Below the pieces are notes generated by a model that saw only the letters and a program-made list of their open reading frames with translations, made no database searches and was not told the origin of the DNA. Positions 20,957 to 32,100 of a DNA stretch of 64,000 nt are shown piece after piece; position 1 is the first letter of the stretch; every line of letters begins with the position of its first letter. This DNA is from Malus domestica (Eukaryota; Streptophyta; Magnoliopsida; Rosales; Rosaceae), in NCBI RefSeq assembly GCF_042453785.1, contig NC_091661.1:28883501-28947500 (forward strand), read 5' to 3'. The position numbers and the translations under genes were made by a program.

Positions 20957-23353
20957 ATGACCCGGCAGCGAGCTGAACTTGTTTCGTGGAAGATGAGGCT
21001 GAGGAAGGAGTGGATGTTTGATACTCCGGAGCAATGCCGAGACCGCCGCCGTCGAAGAATAGAGATGAGGCGGGCCAAGTGGTCCAGCTCCGGCTACCGC
21101 CCACTCCCAGTACGTGGTGCTCAGCACATCTCAAACGATCATGATCAGACCTGTCTAATATTATCTGACGAGGAGGATGGAGGGCCAACTGATCATGAGG
21201 TGGCGGTGCAGCCTGCAGTACCATCTCCCCGTTATTTGCTTCATAGGAACCCAATGCCGGAATTCAGGACTATGTCGTTCAGTCGGCTTCCAGATCAGAT
21301 GGGTATGGAACTAAACGATACCGTGTTTGTGAAAGAGGACTTTTGCCGGCTGGATCATGTTCTCCATGGCCAGCCCATTCATTTCTTTGCTGTATATGAC
21401 GGTCATGGACACCCTCATGTAAGTATTACGTAATTATATATTACTTATATCGTAACACACTCTCACTGTATAAACTTGAGAAGAGAACGTTATATACTTT
21501 TAATTTCGTACTCTCTACAATAAGCGATAGCAAAATATTTAAAATTTAATTTAAGATCTTAGTTTAATGTGTTTTCCTTGATAATTTTTTTTGTATATAC
21601 AAATGTGATAATTTTCCTACTTATGAACTGAGAAGAAGGGAACGTTGTGGTTAAATTCACATGTATAGGTGTCCACCGTTTGCAAACAACGGATGCACGA
21701 ATTCGTAGCCGAGGAGCTGCGGCGCGTCTTCACCACCGTAGGGTGTGCGAATGGTGATGAAAACATGAACTTTGCTTCGCAAGGGCAAGAGGAGGCGAGG
21801 TGGCCTGCTCTGGTACCGACGGCCCTAGAAAGGAGTTTCCAGAGGATGCATCGACTGGCCCAGGACACTTGCCCGTGTGGGAACATCGGGCACGCGTGCG
21901 GGTGCAAGCCCAATATCAACGCACTGCCTGTTGCGGGGTCCACTGCTGTTGTGGCAATATTGACAGCTCAGCATATTGTGATTGCCAATTGTGGTTTCTC
22001 ACACGCCGTTCTTGGCCGTGCTGGGCGTCCCTTCCCACTCTCCCATTATCATAAGGTTGGTTTTTGTAACTTTTAATTTAGGGTTTTTTTTTCTTCTAAT
22101 TTAACAAAATGTAGACTATAGCTCTGGTATTATTTAATTCGGTCTTTTTAACCGCCAGATAATAATGATCAAAGATATAACTATTAAAAAATCCGTATAG
22201 TATCTGATACTCCGAAATACCATAAAAAAATCCTCTAAATTAGAGTGAAAGTTTAGAGACTAATTGTCGGTCCTATGTCATGGCATATAATCAAATTGAC
22301 GAAAAATCTCATGGAAAGACCAATAATGCACGTTAAATTCATGGACCTCAGTTAACGGCTATTTAGTTCATTGACGAAATCTACTTGATGTCCAAGTTCA
22401 AGTTTCAATTCGCTCTAATCTATCCTCCACATGCACTCCTTTCATTTTTTATTCCTAACCCTGGAATTTAATAAAACAAAGAAACATCAATGGACCAAAT
22501 ATTAAAAAGTGCATAAAAGAGAGAAAATATATTAGAATTTTACATTCTAATTTTATTATCTATCAGTTGCAGTCTGAGAGGTGGAATGAGCAAGAAAGGA
22601 TGCGTGCAGTCGATGGTCGGATGTTCTATCACAACGGCGTTCGTGTATATGGAACTCTCAACATGAATCATTCCCCAAACCCAAGTAATCTTCAATTATC
22701 TCTCTTCTAATTAAAAATTAGTGTATTTAAGTTTCTGAAAAGATGTTGAGCCACAATTGGTGTTATTAGTGTTACTAATGAACTTGTTATACTAAGTAGG
22801 GAATATGTAAATAAATGCACGTCTGGTAAGTGATAACATGAGTGAATTGGTAACATCATCTGATGGAAATGCGATCGTCATTACGAAAAGCTTTCCTGCC
22901 TCTTCAATGTTAAGCTATTTCCTGGTGCTAATTATTTGATGGATTGTAAATTAATGAACAGTTGAGCACATTTATAAACCGGTTGTGACATTGGAACCTC
23001 GTATTTCCTTAATAAAAAGAGAAGGGGATCAAGATGAGTTCTTGATTCTAGCCAACGACGGCCTCTGGGATGTGGTGCCCGATGACATGGCTTGCAGGGT
23101 AGCTTGTATGTGTCTTAGAGGAGGCGGAGGTGGTGGCAGCAGCGGCCATATGAATCGAGCTACAGCTCCAAATACGGGGAACGTGGAGCACTGTCTTTGT
23201 CCTCCAAACACAGATGGCCATGAGAATGCGAGGGGTGGTGTGTTTCTATCGCCAGAAAGCAACCTTGCAGCCACATTGCTGTGCCGCCTTGCATTAGCTC
23301 GTGGAAGCCATGGCGATATAAGTGTCATGGTTGTCGATTTGAAAAGTGGCTAA
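20957..23353 (+). CDS. PP2C-like protein (clade A type), probably not an active phosphatase
   Basis: Four exons (20957-21418, 21669-22055, 22567-22684, 22962-23353) with GT/AG borders give 452 residues. The chain follows clade A protein phosphatases 2C, the ABA co-receptor group: FFAVYDGHG (DGHG at 148-151), GSTAVVAILT, IANCGFSHAVL, LEPRISLI, LILANDGLWDVV (D355), then a C-terminal ISVMVVDL. Several signature residues are changed. The usual DSRA aspartate is Phe, the aspartate of the S-D-H-K-P-D block is Tyr, and the R-A-I-G-D motif is replaced by NMNHSPNP. The last metal-site Asp-Asn is GD. Of the Mn/Mg-binding aspartates only those of DGHG and NDGLWD are clearly kept. It may be a pseudophosphatase or a gene under relaxed constraint. 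All four exons are open, so it may still be expressed. Confidence 0.7.
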
Positions 23354-23691
23354 CGGGTAGAAGAATGAAAAGGGGAGGGCAAATGGAAATTGCAATCGTT
23401 TGCTTTGAATACTTTGGCTGTTTAATTGGATTCAACAAAGTCTCTTATAATGGTATCCAATGGCAGGAATAAAATGCTTAGAAATGTTGTCTCCTTTATG
23501 TTAGCCAAGTTTGAATTACTGTCACGATGATCATGTTGTTTAGATTAAATTAATATTCATGGTAAGAAAAAATAGGGCTAATTTAGCTAGCATGGAAATA
23601 GAAAGAAGGAATAATGGTCGAACTACAAGAATCTTTCAGTTCATAAAAAAAAAATACACGTGTTACAATTTGAGTGAAATACATCGAAAAA
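23354..23691. other. Spacer between convergent PP2C-like and DUF1666 genes
   Basis: About 340 bp between the PP2C stop and the old DUF1666 stop on the opposite strand. No further gene. Confidence 0.5.
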
Positions 23692-23844
23692 TTAGCATGG
23701 AAATAGCAAGACTGAAGGATCTACACAAAGCTTTCGGTTCACAAAACAGATCTTGCTCAACATATCGCGACACCACTCTAGTTGGTCTGTTGTTACACTT
23801 GACATGTTCAAAACCTTAGAAACTAATTTCATGTCAACTTCAGA
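23692..23844 (-). pseudogene. Out-of-frame DUF1666 C-terminus
   Basis: A 50-codon frame reads SEVDMKLVSKVLNMSSVTTD, then QLEWCRDMLSKI and ends with PSVLLFPC and a stop. This is the conserved end of DUF1666 proteins. It starts exactly where the upstream frame (25504-23840) stops, but one base out of phase. About 35 residues usually found between the two parts also seem to be missing. Confidence 0.7.
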
Positions 23845-25504
23845 GAAGATCAGTTTGGACCTCAGCCAAAAGATTCAAATCCGTTTCTTGAAGGTGTTCT
23901 CGTCTTCTCTTTTGACTTGCATTAATCGAACTGCTAGCGTATTTATCAGCTCGAATGAATTGCCACATTGTCGTAATTGATTCTTCCAGTTTCTCTACTA
24001 GATCGTCACTCGAAATTATTTCTCCATCATCTCTACCTTTTCTTCTTGTTTTCCTTCTGTCTTTTAAACTGTCCCCTCGAACCACTGGAACTTGAAGAAG
24101 TAGAGACATCTTGTATCGATTACTGACATAATTTTCAACCCTTGTCCGTTCTTCAGAACATTCACCCTCCACAAATCTTTGCAAGTACTCTTTAAACTTC
24201 TGAAATTCGCCCGCGACTTCATTATACGTAGCGGTTTTATATGGAGACTTCCATAGCTCCAAGGCCTTACCATACTGCCATTTAAGGAACTCCCACGAAA
24301 GGCACAACTGCCCCACATACACCACTTCTAACTCACTATGCAATTCTCTAAACTTCACCGAAATTGGGTCAAAAAAATCAGAATCTTTATTTGATTTGCA
24401 TCTCAAAAGGTTCTGTGAGCAAAAGGATTTGCTGCTCGAAAACGGCTTAGGTGGTTTCTTGGACTGCAATAAACGTAGTGCATTCAACTTCTGGTTATTC
24501 AAGATATCGAAATTTCGCATACCTACGCTGTAGCTCTTGTAGAATTCGTCAAACTCTCCGATTCTACCATGGAGTATTTCATCAACCTTCCTTGGCTTCA
24601 ATTCATCCAAATTCAAGAACTCGTAATCTTCGGGAATAGTAGGCAGAGCATCAGCTCTGACTCTCTTGAACTCCATTTTTAACTGTTCTATCAATTCTTG
24701 GTGCTCCCACAAAGCTTCCAATGTGTATGAATCCACATAATCTCTGGCTGTCAGGTTATGGTTATGACAATTGGATTTTTCAGAATCTTCTAAATCTAAA
24801 CCCTCCGTTGGCTTTTCTTCAGGATTGTGATGATCATTCTTCTGCAGCTCTTTGGTTTCTCGAATTTCTTTCTTCATATCTTCTCCTTCGTCCTCAAAAC
24901 AATCAGTTGCGTACCCAACATAATCGTAATCAGAATCTGAAGCCGAATCGTTTTCATGACTCCCCAATTTCTCTCCGTCCGAACGAGGCTCCTCTCCCGT
25001 GACCAATTTCATCTCACGGGACTCGTCTTTCTCGCATTCACCATGTCCAAAATCCTGAGGAGCTTCTTCAACATTAAAGCTTGCGGCTTTAGCTTCGTCC
25101 ATGAAGCAACTAACATTCTTTGCAGCTTTCATCTGGTTAAACTTCTCAGCTAGGAACTCGTACTCTTCCAAGAGAGCCGAATCACCATTAACATTATTCC
25201 CTTCATTGATTCTACTCAATAATTCTTTAGTCTGGAACTCAAACTTGAACACGAAATTCGGTTTCGACGCATCTCCATCACCAACATCATCAAACTTCGA
25301 ATCATCACCATCAATCTTCGAAATCCCATTGATTTCTCCCGAAGGAGGAGGGCTAGAACAACAGGAATTGTTCAACGGAGAACTCTTGTCGTGACGAAAA
25401 CTCACAAGGAAGATTTTGCTGAAGAATCTGAACAAAGTAAGCAAAAGTGAAGAGATAAAAAGTGCCATCTTTGTTTGAAAAACCCAAGCGGCAGCAGAAG
25501 CCAT
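23840..25504 (-). CDS. DUF1666 protein (often named ribosomal protein L34Ae-like), C-terminally truncated
   Basis: Single exon of 554 residues. An N-terminal hydrophobic segment (about 13-36, MALFISSLLLTLFRFF) looks like a membrane anchor. An acidic, low-complexity middle follows, and then the DUF1666 domain from about 260 with YTLEALWEHQELIEQLKMEF and LCLSWEFLKWQYGKALELW. The usual name does not mean a ribosomal role, and the function of the family is unknown to me. The frame ends in LLAEVQTDLL, short of the family end, which survives out of frame directly behind. The start at 25504 gives MASAAAWVFQTKMALF and no better ATG lies upstream. The gene converges on the PP2C-like gene. Confidence 0.8.
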   Translation of the reverse strand: MASAAAWVFQTKMALFISSLLLTLFRFFSKIFLVSFRHDKSSPLNNSCCSSPPPSGEINGISKIDGDDSKFDDVGDGDASKPNFVFKFEFQTKELLSRINEGNNVNGDSALLEEYEFLAEKFNQMKAAKNVSCFMDEAKAASFNVEEAPQDFGHGECEKDESREMKLVTGEEPRSDGEKLGSHENDSASDSDYDYVGYATDCFEDEGEDMKKEIRETKELQKNDHHNPEEKPTEGLDLEDSEKSNCHNHNLTARDYVDSYTLEALWEHQELIEQLKMEFKRVRADALPTIPEDYEFLNLDELKPRKVDEILHGRIGEFDEFYKSYSVGMRNFDILNNQKLNALRLLQSKKPPKPFSSSKSFCSQNLLRCKSNKDSDFFDPISVKFRELHSELEVVYVGQLCLSWEFLKWQYGKALELWKSPYKTATYNEVAGEFQKFKEYLQRFVEGECSEERTRVENYVSNRYKMSLLLQVPVVRGDSLKDRRKTRRKGRDDGEIISSDDLVEKLEESITTMWQFIRADKYASSSINASQKRRREHLQETDLNLLAEVQTDLL

Positions 25505-25730
25505 AAGATTTCTGATGACCCTGTTTTGAGTTATATGGAATCGGATGAGCTGTTTGCACTCTGGGAGAGATACATTCCCCTTTGGGAATGGGAAAACAAT
25601 GTCGTTTTATGCCTTTTCCTTCTTCGTTTTGGTACTTATTTTGAATTTACCGGTAAAAATCCTAGACTGAATGGGAAAGGGGAACACTATATATCTGCGA
25701 AAAAATAAATGTTTTTAATAAAATAAAAAA

Positions 25731-26639
25731 GGGTAAACTGTCGGTTTACCCCCTGAACTTTTACCTCACTTTCGATTTCCCCACTGAACTTTTCTATTGG
25801 AAAATTAAGGACTCAAACTAATTTTTTTAGCCAATTTGCCCCCTACCGTTAGTTTTTCATGTATTCCATCCATATTTCCGTTAAGTGAGACCATGTGCAC
25901 AACATGTGAGGGTAGTTAAATTATTTCACTCTTAAAATGATTAAAAAACTGAAAATAAAAAAAAAAAACAAAACTTTCCCTCTATTTTTTCCCTCTAATT
26001 CCTATCCTCAATTTTATTTTTCCCTCTCATTCCTATGCATGAGAAATAACAGATGGTGTTATTGTCTTCATAAGTAGCTAAGTTAATCTTTTTCTTGAAG
26101 CATGTACTACCATTTTTATTTTCTCTAACAAATTAATAATTTGACAAATGTTCATGGTGCTATTGTCTCCAAAGCAGTACATTAATATAAGAAACATGTC
26201 CATAAAAAAGACTAGGGTTTCTTATATTAATGCACTGCTTTGGAGACAATAGCACCATTAGCATTTGTCAAATTATTAATTTGTTAGAGAAAATAAAAAT
26301 GGTAGACAATAACACCATATGTCATTTCTCATGCATAGGAATGAGAGGGAAAAATAAAATCGAGGATAGGAATTAGCGGGAAAAAATAGAGGGAAAGTTT
26401 TGTTTTTTTTTTATTTTCAGTTTTTTAATCATTTTTAAGAGTAAAATAATTTAACTACCCTCACATGTTGTCCATATGGTCTCACTTAACGGAAATATGG
26501 ATGGAATATATGAAAAACTAACGGTAGGGGGCAAATTGGCTAAAAAAATTAGTTTGAGTCCTTAATTTTCCAATAGAAAAGTTCAGGGGGAAAATCGAAA
26601 GTGATGTGAAAGTTCAGGGGGTAAACCGACAGTTTACTC
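25731..26639. mobile_element. Long foldback MULE MITE (909 bp)
   Basis: Nearly the whole element is one inverted repeat with arms of about 430-450 bp: GGGTAAACTGTCGGTTTACC on the left, mirrored by GTAAACCGACAGTTTACTC on the right. A perfect 9-bp duplication AATAAAAAA flanks it (25722-25730, 26640-26648). The arms meet near 26200. The transcript would fold into a long hairpin. No transposase is present. Confidence 0.85.
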
Positions 26640-26775
26640 AATAAAAAATTCATTGACATACTCACATTTTGACACGTGTACAATACTTCCAAACATCATC
26701 AGCATCCACGAACGCGGGACCTCTCGGCGGCTTCGAAGCCTGGTTGGCACCACTAAGGTTAAGCTCATTGTGTGC

Positions 26776-26973
26776 GATTTGGATCTGCTCCGGACACTAA
26801 TGTCTGGAGCTTCCTCATCCACAAATCTGGACCGCTGATTATTGTGCAAGTCAAATCAGAACTGTTGGTTGTGTGTGGTGGCTAGGAAAATGAATTAAAT
26901 GAGACCGTTGGATTCAATTTGTGCGGCCCAGATTAATGGATGAGGAGGCTCCGGACATTACGGATCCAAATCC
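26776..26973. mobile_element. Small MITE with about 50-bp inverted ends
   Basis: GATTTGGATCTGCTCCGGAC at the left and the inverted GTCCGGAGCCTCCTCATCC-type arm at the right, with the sequence CTGGACCGC/GCGGCCCAG continuing the pairing inward. About 198 bp. A target duplication was not resolved. Confidence 0.6.
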
Positions 26974-29191
26974 GTTTTTATCTTCTCTGTCGTCGTTTTG
27001 GTAGTCTCCAGCCTCAGCTCCGTCGTGGACTGGGTCTCTTTCCGCTCACATTCCCCAATTTCTAGGTAATCAAAATTCAATTTTTGGATTCAGAATTAAA
27101 TTTGGAAATTTGGGAAACATAATTAATCGGTGCTGATAAACACATGGAAGCTCAGCTCTGCTTTGAAGCAATCAATCTGTCACTACGCCGCATGCGGCAG
27201 CGTTGATGCAATTCATGTGGCGGGTAGGACGGCGAACCGCCGTCGGATTCTCTGAAATCCCATCTCGAAAAGATTGCATTTTCCATATCACAAGCAGATA
27301 AAAAACCGAACTTATAAGTTTAGCATAAACCAGATGACAATTTGAACACTAGGTTTAAGCAAATTCAGGGACTTTCACAGGACGCAGTATTCTCCGTCGC
27401 GTTGATGTAATAGTCCCGAGTCCCACATTGCATTTCGCTTTCTCTGTCTGGCAATCTGCGTGCAACGCCGTTGCCGGGTTGTTACTCGAATGTATTGCTT
27501 GATAAGGATGTTGAACTTTTGCTTTTATAGTATGCTTCTGCCAAAAGCTCCATTCTTTCGTAGGAAATACTTTGATTTGTATACTCACAATATGCCCTCA
27601 TCGATTCGTGATCATGTCACCATGGAGAGGTACATATCTCTACATGTGGAATATATTTGTTGCCGATCTTTTGGTTTGGGTTTGCAGGATTCAATTGCTT
27701 GTGTGCTGCGTTTTTGTACTTTTGAGTTTCTGTGCTTGTGCGGAAACTGTGAAGATATTGCAATGACATTGCTCGTTCCTAATGCCACCGTTTGCTCCTC
27801 CAATTTGAGTGAAAGGTACTTTGCATTTCCTTTATCTTAACATTTCTATATCTGCAAATTGCAGTGGATGAGCCCTCCGAATTTGTGTTAATGTGGGGTA
27901 TAATGACGGGATTTTCAATTGCTTGTCGTATGCATCATCAGCACTCTCTGCATTCATCAGTAGCTTAGGTAGTTAAAAATGTTGTAAAACTAAAAACTGA
28001 GTTTGCTGCTGAATGAGTAAAAAGGAATGCGATACTGATTCATTGACTTGAAGTCTGATTAAATACAAATGCAAATAACTGAAAGCTAGAAAATAAAGCA
28101 ACGTCTAATCCCACGACTAACAACTCCTAGTAATCTGGGATTCTCCTAAGGAATAGGTAAAAGAAACAGACTTCCTAACAAATAGGAATTTATTGAAAAA
28201 CAAACGACTAAATATCTTAACAAAAAAAAGTTTTAAGCACTTTTCCTGTGAAGGAAATCAAAAGAGAAATGAAGTCTTTCTCGCTGAGAGAAACCATGGT
28301 GTTCAATACAACGGACAAGATCTGCTATGCAGCCGTTTAAGTTTTACAGAGCATTGCATAGTTGACATCCATCTCGCCTTAAACAAATACAATCGAAAAC
28401 TAACAATTCAAACTGTTAAAGTTTCCCAATATGTGGACAGATTACTTCGTACATGTTGTGTTGTGATTGCTTCCCTTCATGTTTTTCTGCCAATCTTTGT
28501 GCACCATTGATAGTGATGCCGGTTTTAGTTGCATGCTCACAAAAAATCTGCCACTCAACAAAAATATACAGATGTAAAGATTTTAAACCCTTTGTGCACC
28601 ATTTATTCCGCTAACGAGTTTGGTCTTGAAGTTTCTTTCATTGGAAAATTTTGATCTTGGAGTCTGGCAAACATGCTTTTGCAGGGAAGTCGTATGAGAT
28701 TGGATCGCCTTGAATCAGTAGTTTAAATGGACACAGCAAGAGGAGGGATAAATAAGAGTCTCAACAATTTCATCTCCCTTTTCGGAAGAATGCCTCTCGT
28801 AGAAACTAATGCTAAAGCTGTAGACACTAGAATTGAATGGTTCTGGTAGTTTCAGTTATAGATTTATATATTTCTAGTGTCTTTATATACTGCTTGGAGA
28901 AGGATGTTATCACTGATAGAAAGTTAGGAACATGATAACACTCAACAGACACAAATTAATACAATCGTAGTTTACTTAACTGAACAGGCGCCAACTCCGC
29001 AATACAAACCTTATCGAAAAGAAGAAAAAAAAACAAAAAACTTTGCAATACATAGGGTAAGTAAATACTGACCATGTACCAACCACAGAAGAAAAAGGAA
29101 ATTCGCAAAACTCGACTACAGAAAATCACCATTTCTTCATCCTCCCATGTCCCAAGTCTTACTTTATATCAGTGATGATGCGCCCAATACC
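26974..29191. other. Intergenic, no recognisable gene
   Basis: Several frames of 60-126 codons (27460-27840, 28193-28510) show no family signature and no codon pattern I can defend. Around 28020-28320 the sequence looks like an old LTR or MITE remnant. Confidence 0.35.
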
Positions 29192-32100
29192 TCAATCCTC
29201 ATTACCCCGTGACCCACAGATGCAACCCCATATCCTCCCACCTTTCCTGGAGGCTACCACCGCCCTCTCCTCCTCTTCCTCATGTCTCGATTGCTTGAGA
29301 TCACTCAAAATTTCCTTAACAGCCACCACCTCCTTTTCTTCGTAGCTTGAGTCCACCATATCGCTCAAAGTTGTGGTGCTCTGAAACTGATCCAAATACC
29401 CCAATGTGCTGAAAAAATGCTGTTTTGGGTGGGAATCCGTTGGTCTGTGATTGTTGTCTTGATGTATACCAGTTCCCTCTAGCGTGCTCTCTAGCTCAGG
29501 GACCTCCAAATGTATCTGCCTTGTCTCTTCCGCATAGCATGACTTCTCAGGATCAGTCAAAATTTCTGAATCATCACTCCAGGTGAGAAGGGATTCCTCA
29601 TCAGCCATCGACTCTTTTTGCTTACAGTTTGAGCCCATAATATCAATCAAAGGTGCAGTGCTTCGAAACTGAGCCAAATCCCCCAAAGTGCTAAAAAACC
29701 GCTGTTTTGGGCGGTAACGGCCTGTTGGTCCATGATTGTTGTCTTTACGTATACCAGCTCCCTTTACGTCAAGGCGTTTCAAATACCACAAGTTCTCAGG
29801 CAACTTAGAAAGTTTTGAGCAGCCACTGAGATTCAGCCATTCAAGACTTAACAAATTGCAGATACTGTCCGGAAGTGAGACAAGGCTATTGCAGTTTTTC
29901 AGATTTAACGTCACAAGCCCTTGAAGGAGTTCAATTGATGGGGGCAACTCTCTAATAGATGTTCCATCCAAATCAAGACCGGTTAATCGTTCCATATCTT
30001 CAAAAATGTCTGGAAACACCTCAAACTCTGTACAACCAGAAAGAGAGAGATAACTAAGGGATGTGAGTTGACAAATGCTGCTTGTAAGACTCTTAAAGTC
30101 TTTGCTATACCGTAGCGTTAAAGTTACAAGCCCCTTCAGATTATAAATTACTGATGGCAATTCTTTGATTGCAATCCCATTTAAACTGAGCCTTGATGGA
30201 TCTTTCATAGGTCCTGAAGACACAGGAAGGTTCTCAAGATTTTGGCTGCCAGATCTCATATGATTGTCTTCAATTGTAGTCCAATCTAAATGAAGCTCTA
30301 ATAGGTTCTTCATAACTTCTAGAATCTCTGGAACCTTCGTCAGATTTGAGCAGCCAGAAAGATTTAGGGCTTGAAGAGATCTCATATGAATGCTGCTTGG
30401 AAGAATCCTTAATCTTCTGCAATCCTTCAGTTTCAAAGTAACGAGTCCCGTTAAATTTTTAATGGACAAGGGCAACTCTGTAATTGCAGTCTCCTCTAAA
30501 TTAAGCTCTGATAGGTTCTCCATGACTTCAGGAATTTCTGGAAACTTCTCCAGATTTGAGCAGCCGGAAAGATTAAGTGTTCGAAGAGATCTCATATGAA
30601 TGCTGCTTGGAAGACTATGAAATTCCTTGCACTGCTCTAAACTCAAACTCTCGAGGTTTTGAAGAGACGCAATTGATGGGCAAAGCTCTCTAACAGATGT
30701 CTCGTCCAAGCAAAGCTCTTTTAATCCTTCCATATTTCCTACATTTCCTGGAAACACCTCGAGCTTTGAACAACCAGAAAGATTAAGAAATTTAAGGGAC
30801 TTGAGTTGAACGATGCTGTTTGGAAGAATCTTGAGTTCTCTGCAATATTCAAGATTCAAAGTAAGAAGCCCCGTAAGATTGTTAATTGATTGAGGCAGTT
30901 CTTTTATGCCAGTCCCTCGCAAATAAAGTCCTGAAAGCTTCTCCATAACTTCTGAAATCTCAGGGAATTTGTCAATGTCTCGGCAAAAAGAAAGATTCAA
31001 GGTTTCAAGCGATTTCATATGATTGATGCTTGAAATGGCCTTGAGTTTGACGCACCAACTTAGATCCAAGAGAACAAGTTTTTCAAGGGCAGAAATGGAT
31101 GGGTGAACCTCAGATAAACAACTGCAACCCTCAAAAATTAGTTTCTCAAGATTCTTCGCCCCAGTGAAGTCGGGAGTTTCCTTAAGTTGAGAGCCTTTTA
31201 AATTGACAACTTTCAACTTTGCTAAAGACTGTCAAAACACATCCAGGAAAACATATGTTACATAATATCTAAGGACGAAACCAATTTTAATGAAACATAT
31301 ATGTAAATGATGATTATACCTTAGTTCCTTCCCAAAGCTGTTGAAGACGACTATATTGCATGTCAAGGTCAACAAGATTTTCCGCGTTAAACTTGGACGA
31401 CAAAGATTTTAAGGGGCAATTGGGCCAGAAGAGACAACTTAACTTTCCAGAAAGATACTTTAATTCTTCACATTCTCTTTGATCATAGTCGAACGACTGA
31501 TGTCTTCCATTTTTTCGTATATAGTGTGAGTGGACCCTAAGGAGTCTTAGTTCCGTCATTTTAGCAAAAGCTGCATCTAATTGTAACACTTCGTTTGAGT
31601 GCGGCCAATGCACAATAATGCTTTCAACTGCTTTTGAAGCCTGTATAACCAAAATGTTCACATTGAGTGAGTACAAACTAATTTAAGATTATAAAGCTAA
31701 TGCATGTTTCTCATGAATTGGAGTTTGGTCAAAATTGAAGCTATATACTAATGACCGCTACATAAGAAAAAAAATTCTTGAATATAATGCATATCTCACC
31801 GTATTTTGAGTTAACACATGACGAACATCTTCATAGCTCCACAACCTACTGCGCCTCCCAGGCTCTTCTATAGATTCCTGACGTACGATCTCGTAACCCA
31901 TTTCCTCTAGTAAATCATGCATCTCGATTATACCGTCAGATGAGATAGTTACAAGAGCTCTACCAACTAGAACGTCCAGTCCAGTATGGGGATGGAAGCC
32001 ACAACCCTCCATAACCCTTATCGCATAGTCTTTCTTCATTTGTTTAAAGAAACATGCAATATCAAGAAATATTTTCTTCTGTAAACGATCTAGTCCATCA

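Noticed and set aside
27460..27840. 126-codon forward frame (MQRRCRVVTRMYCL)
   Set aside because: Cys/Phe/Leu-rich, no family signature, and overlapping frames of similar length on both strands.
28193..28510. 105-codon forward frame
   Set aside because: AT-rich region that looks like an old repeat. No motif.
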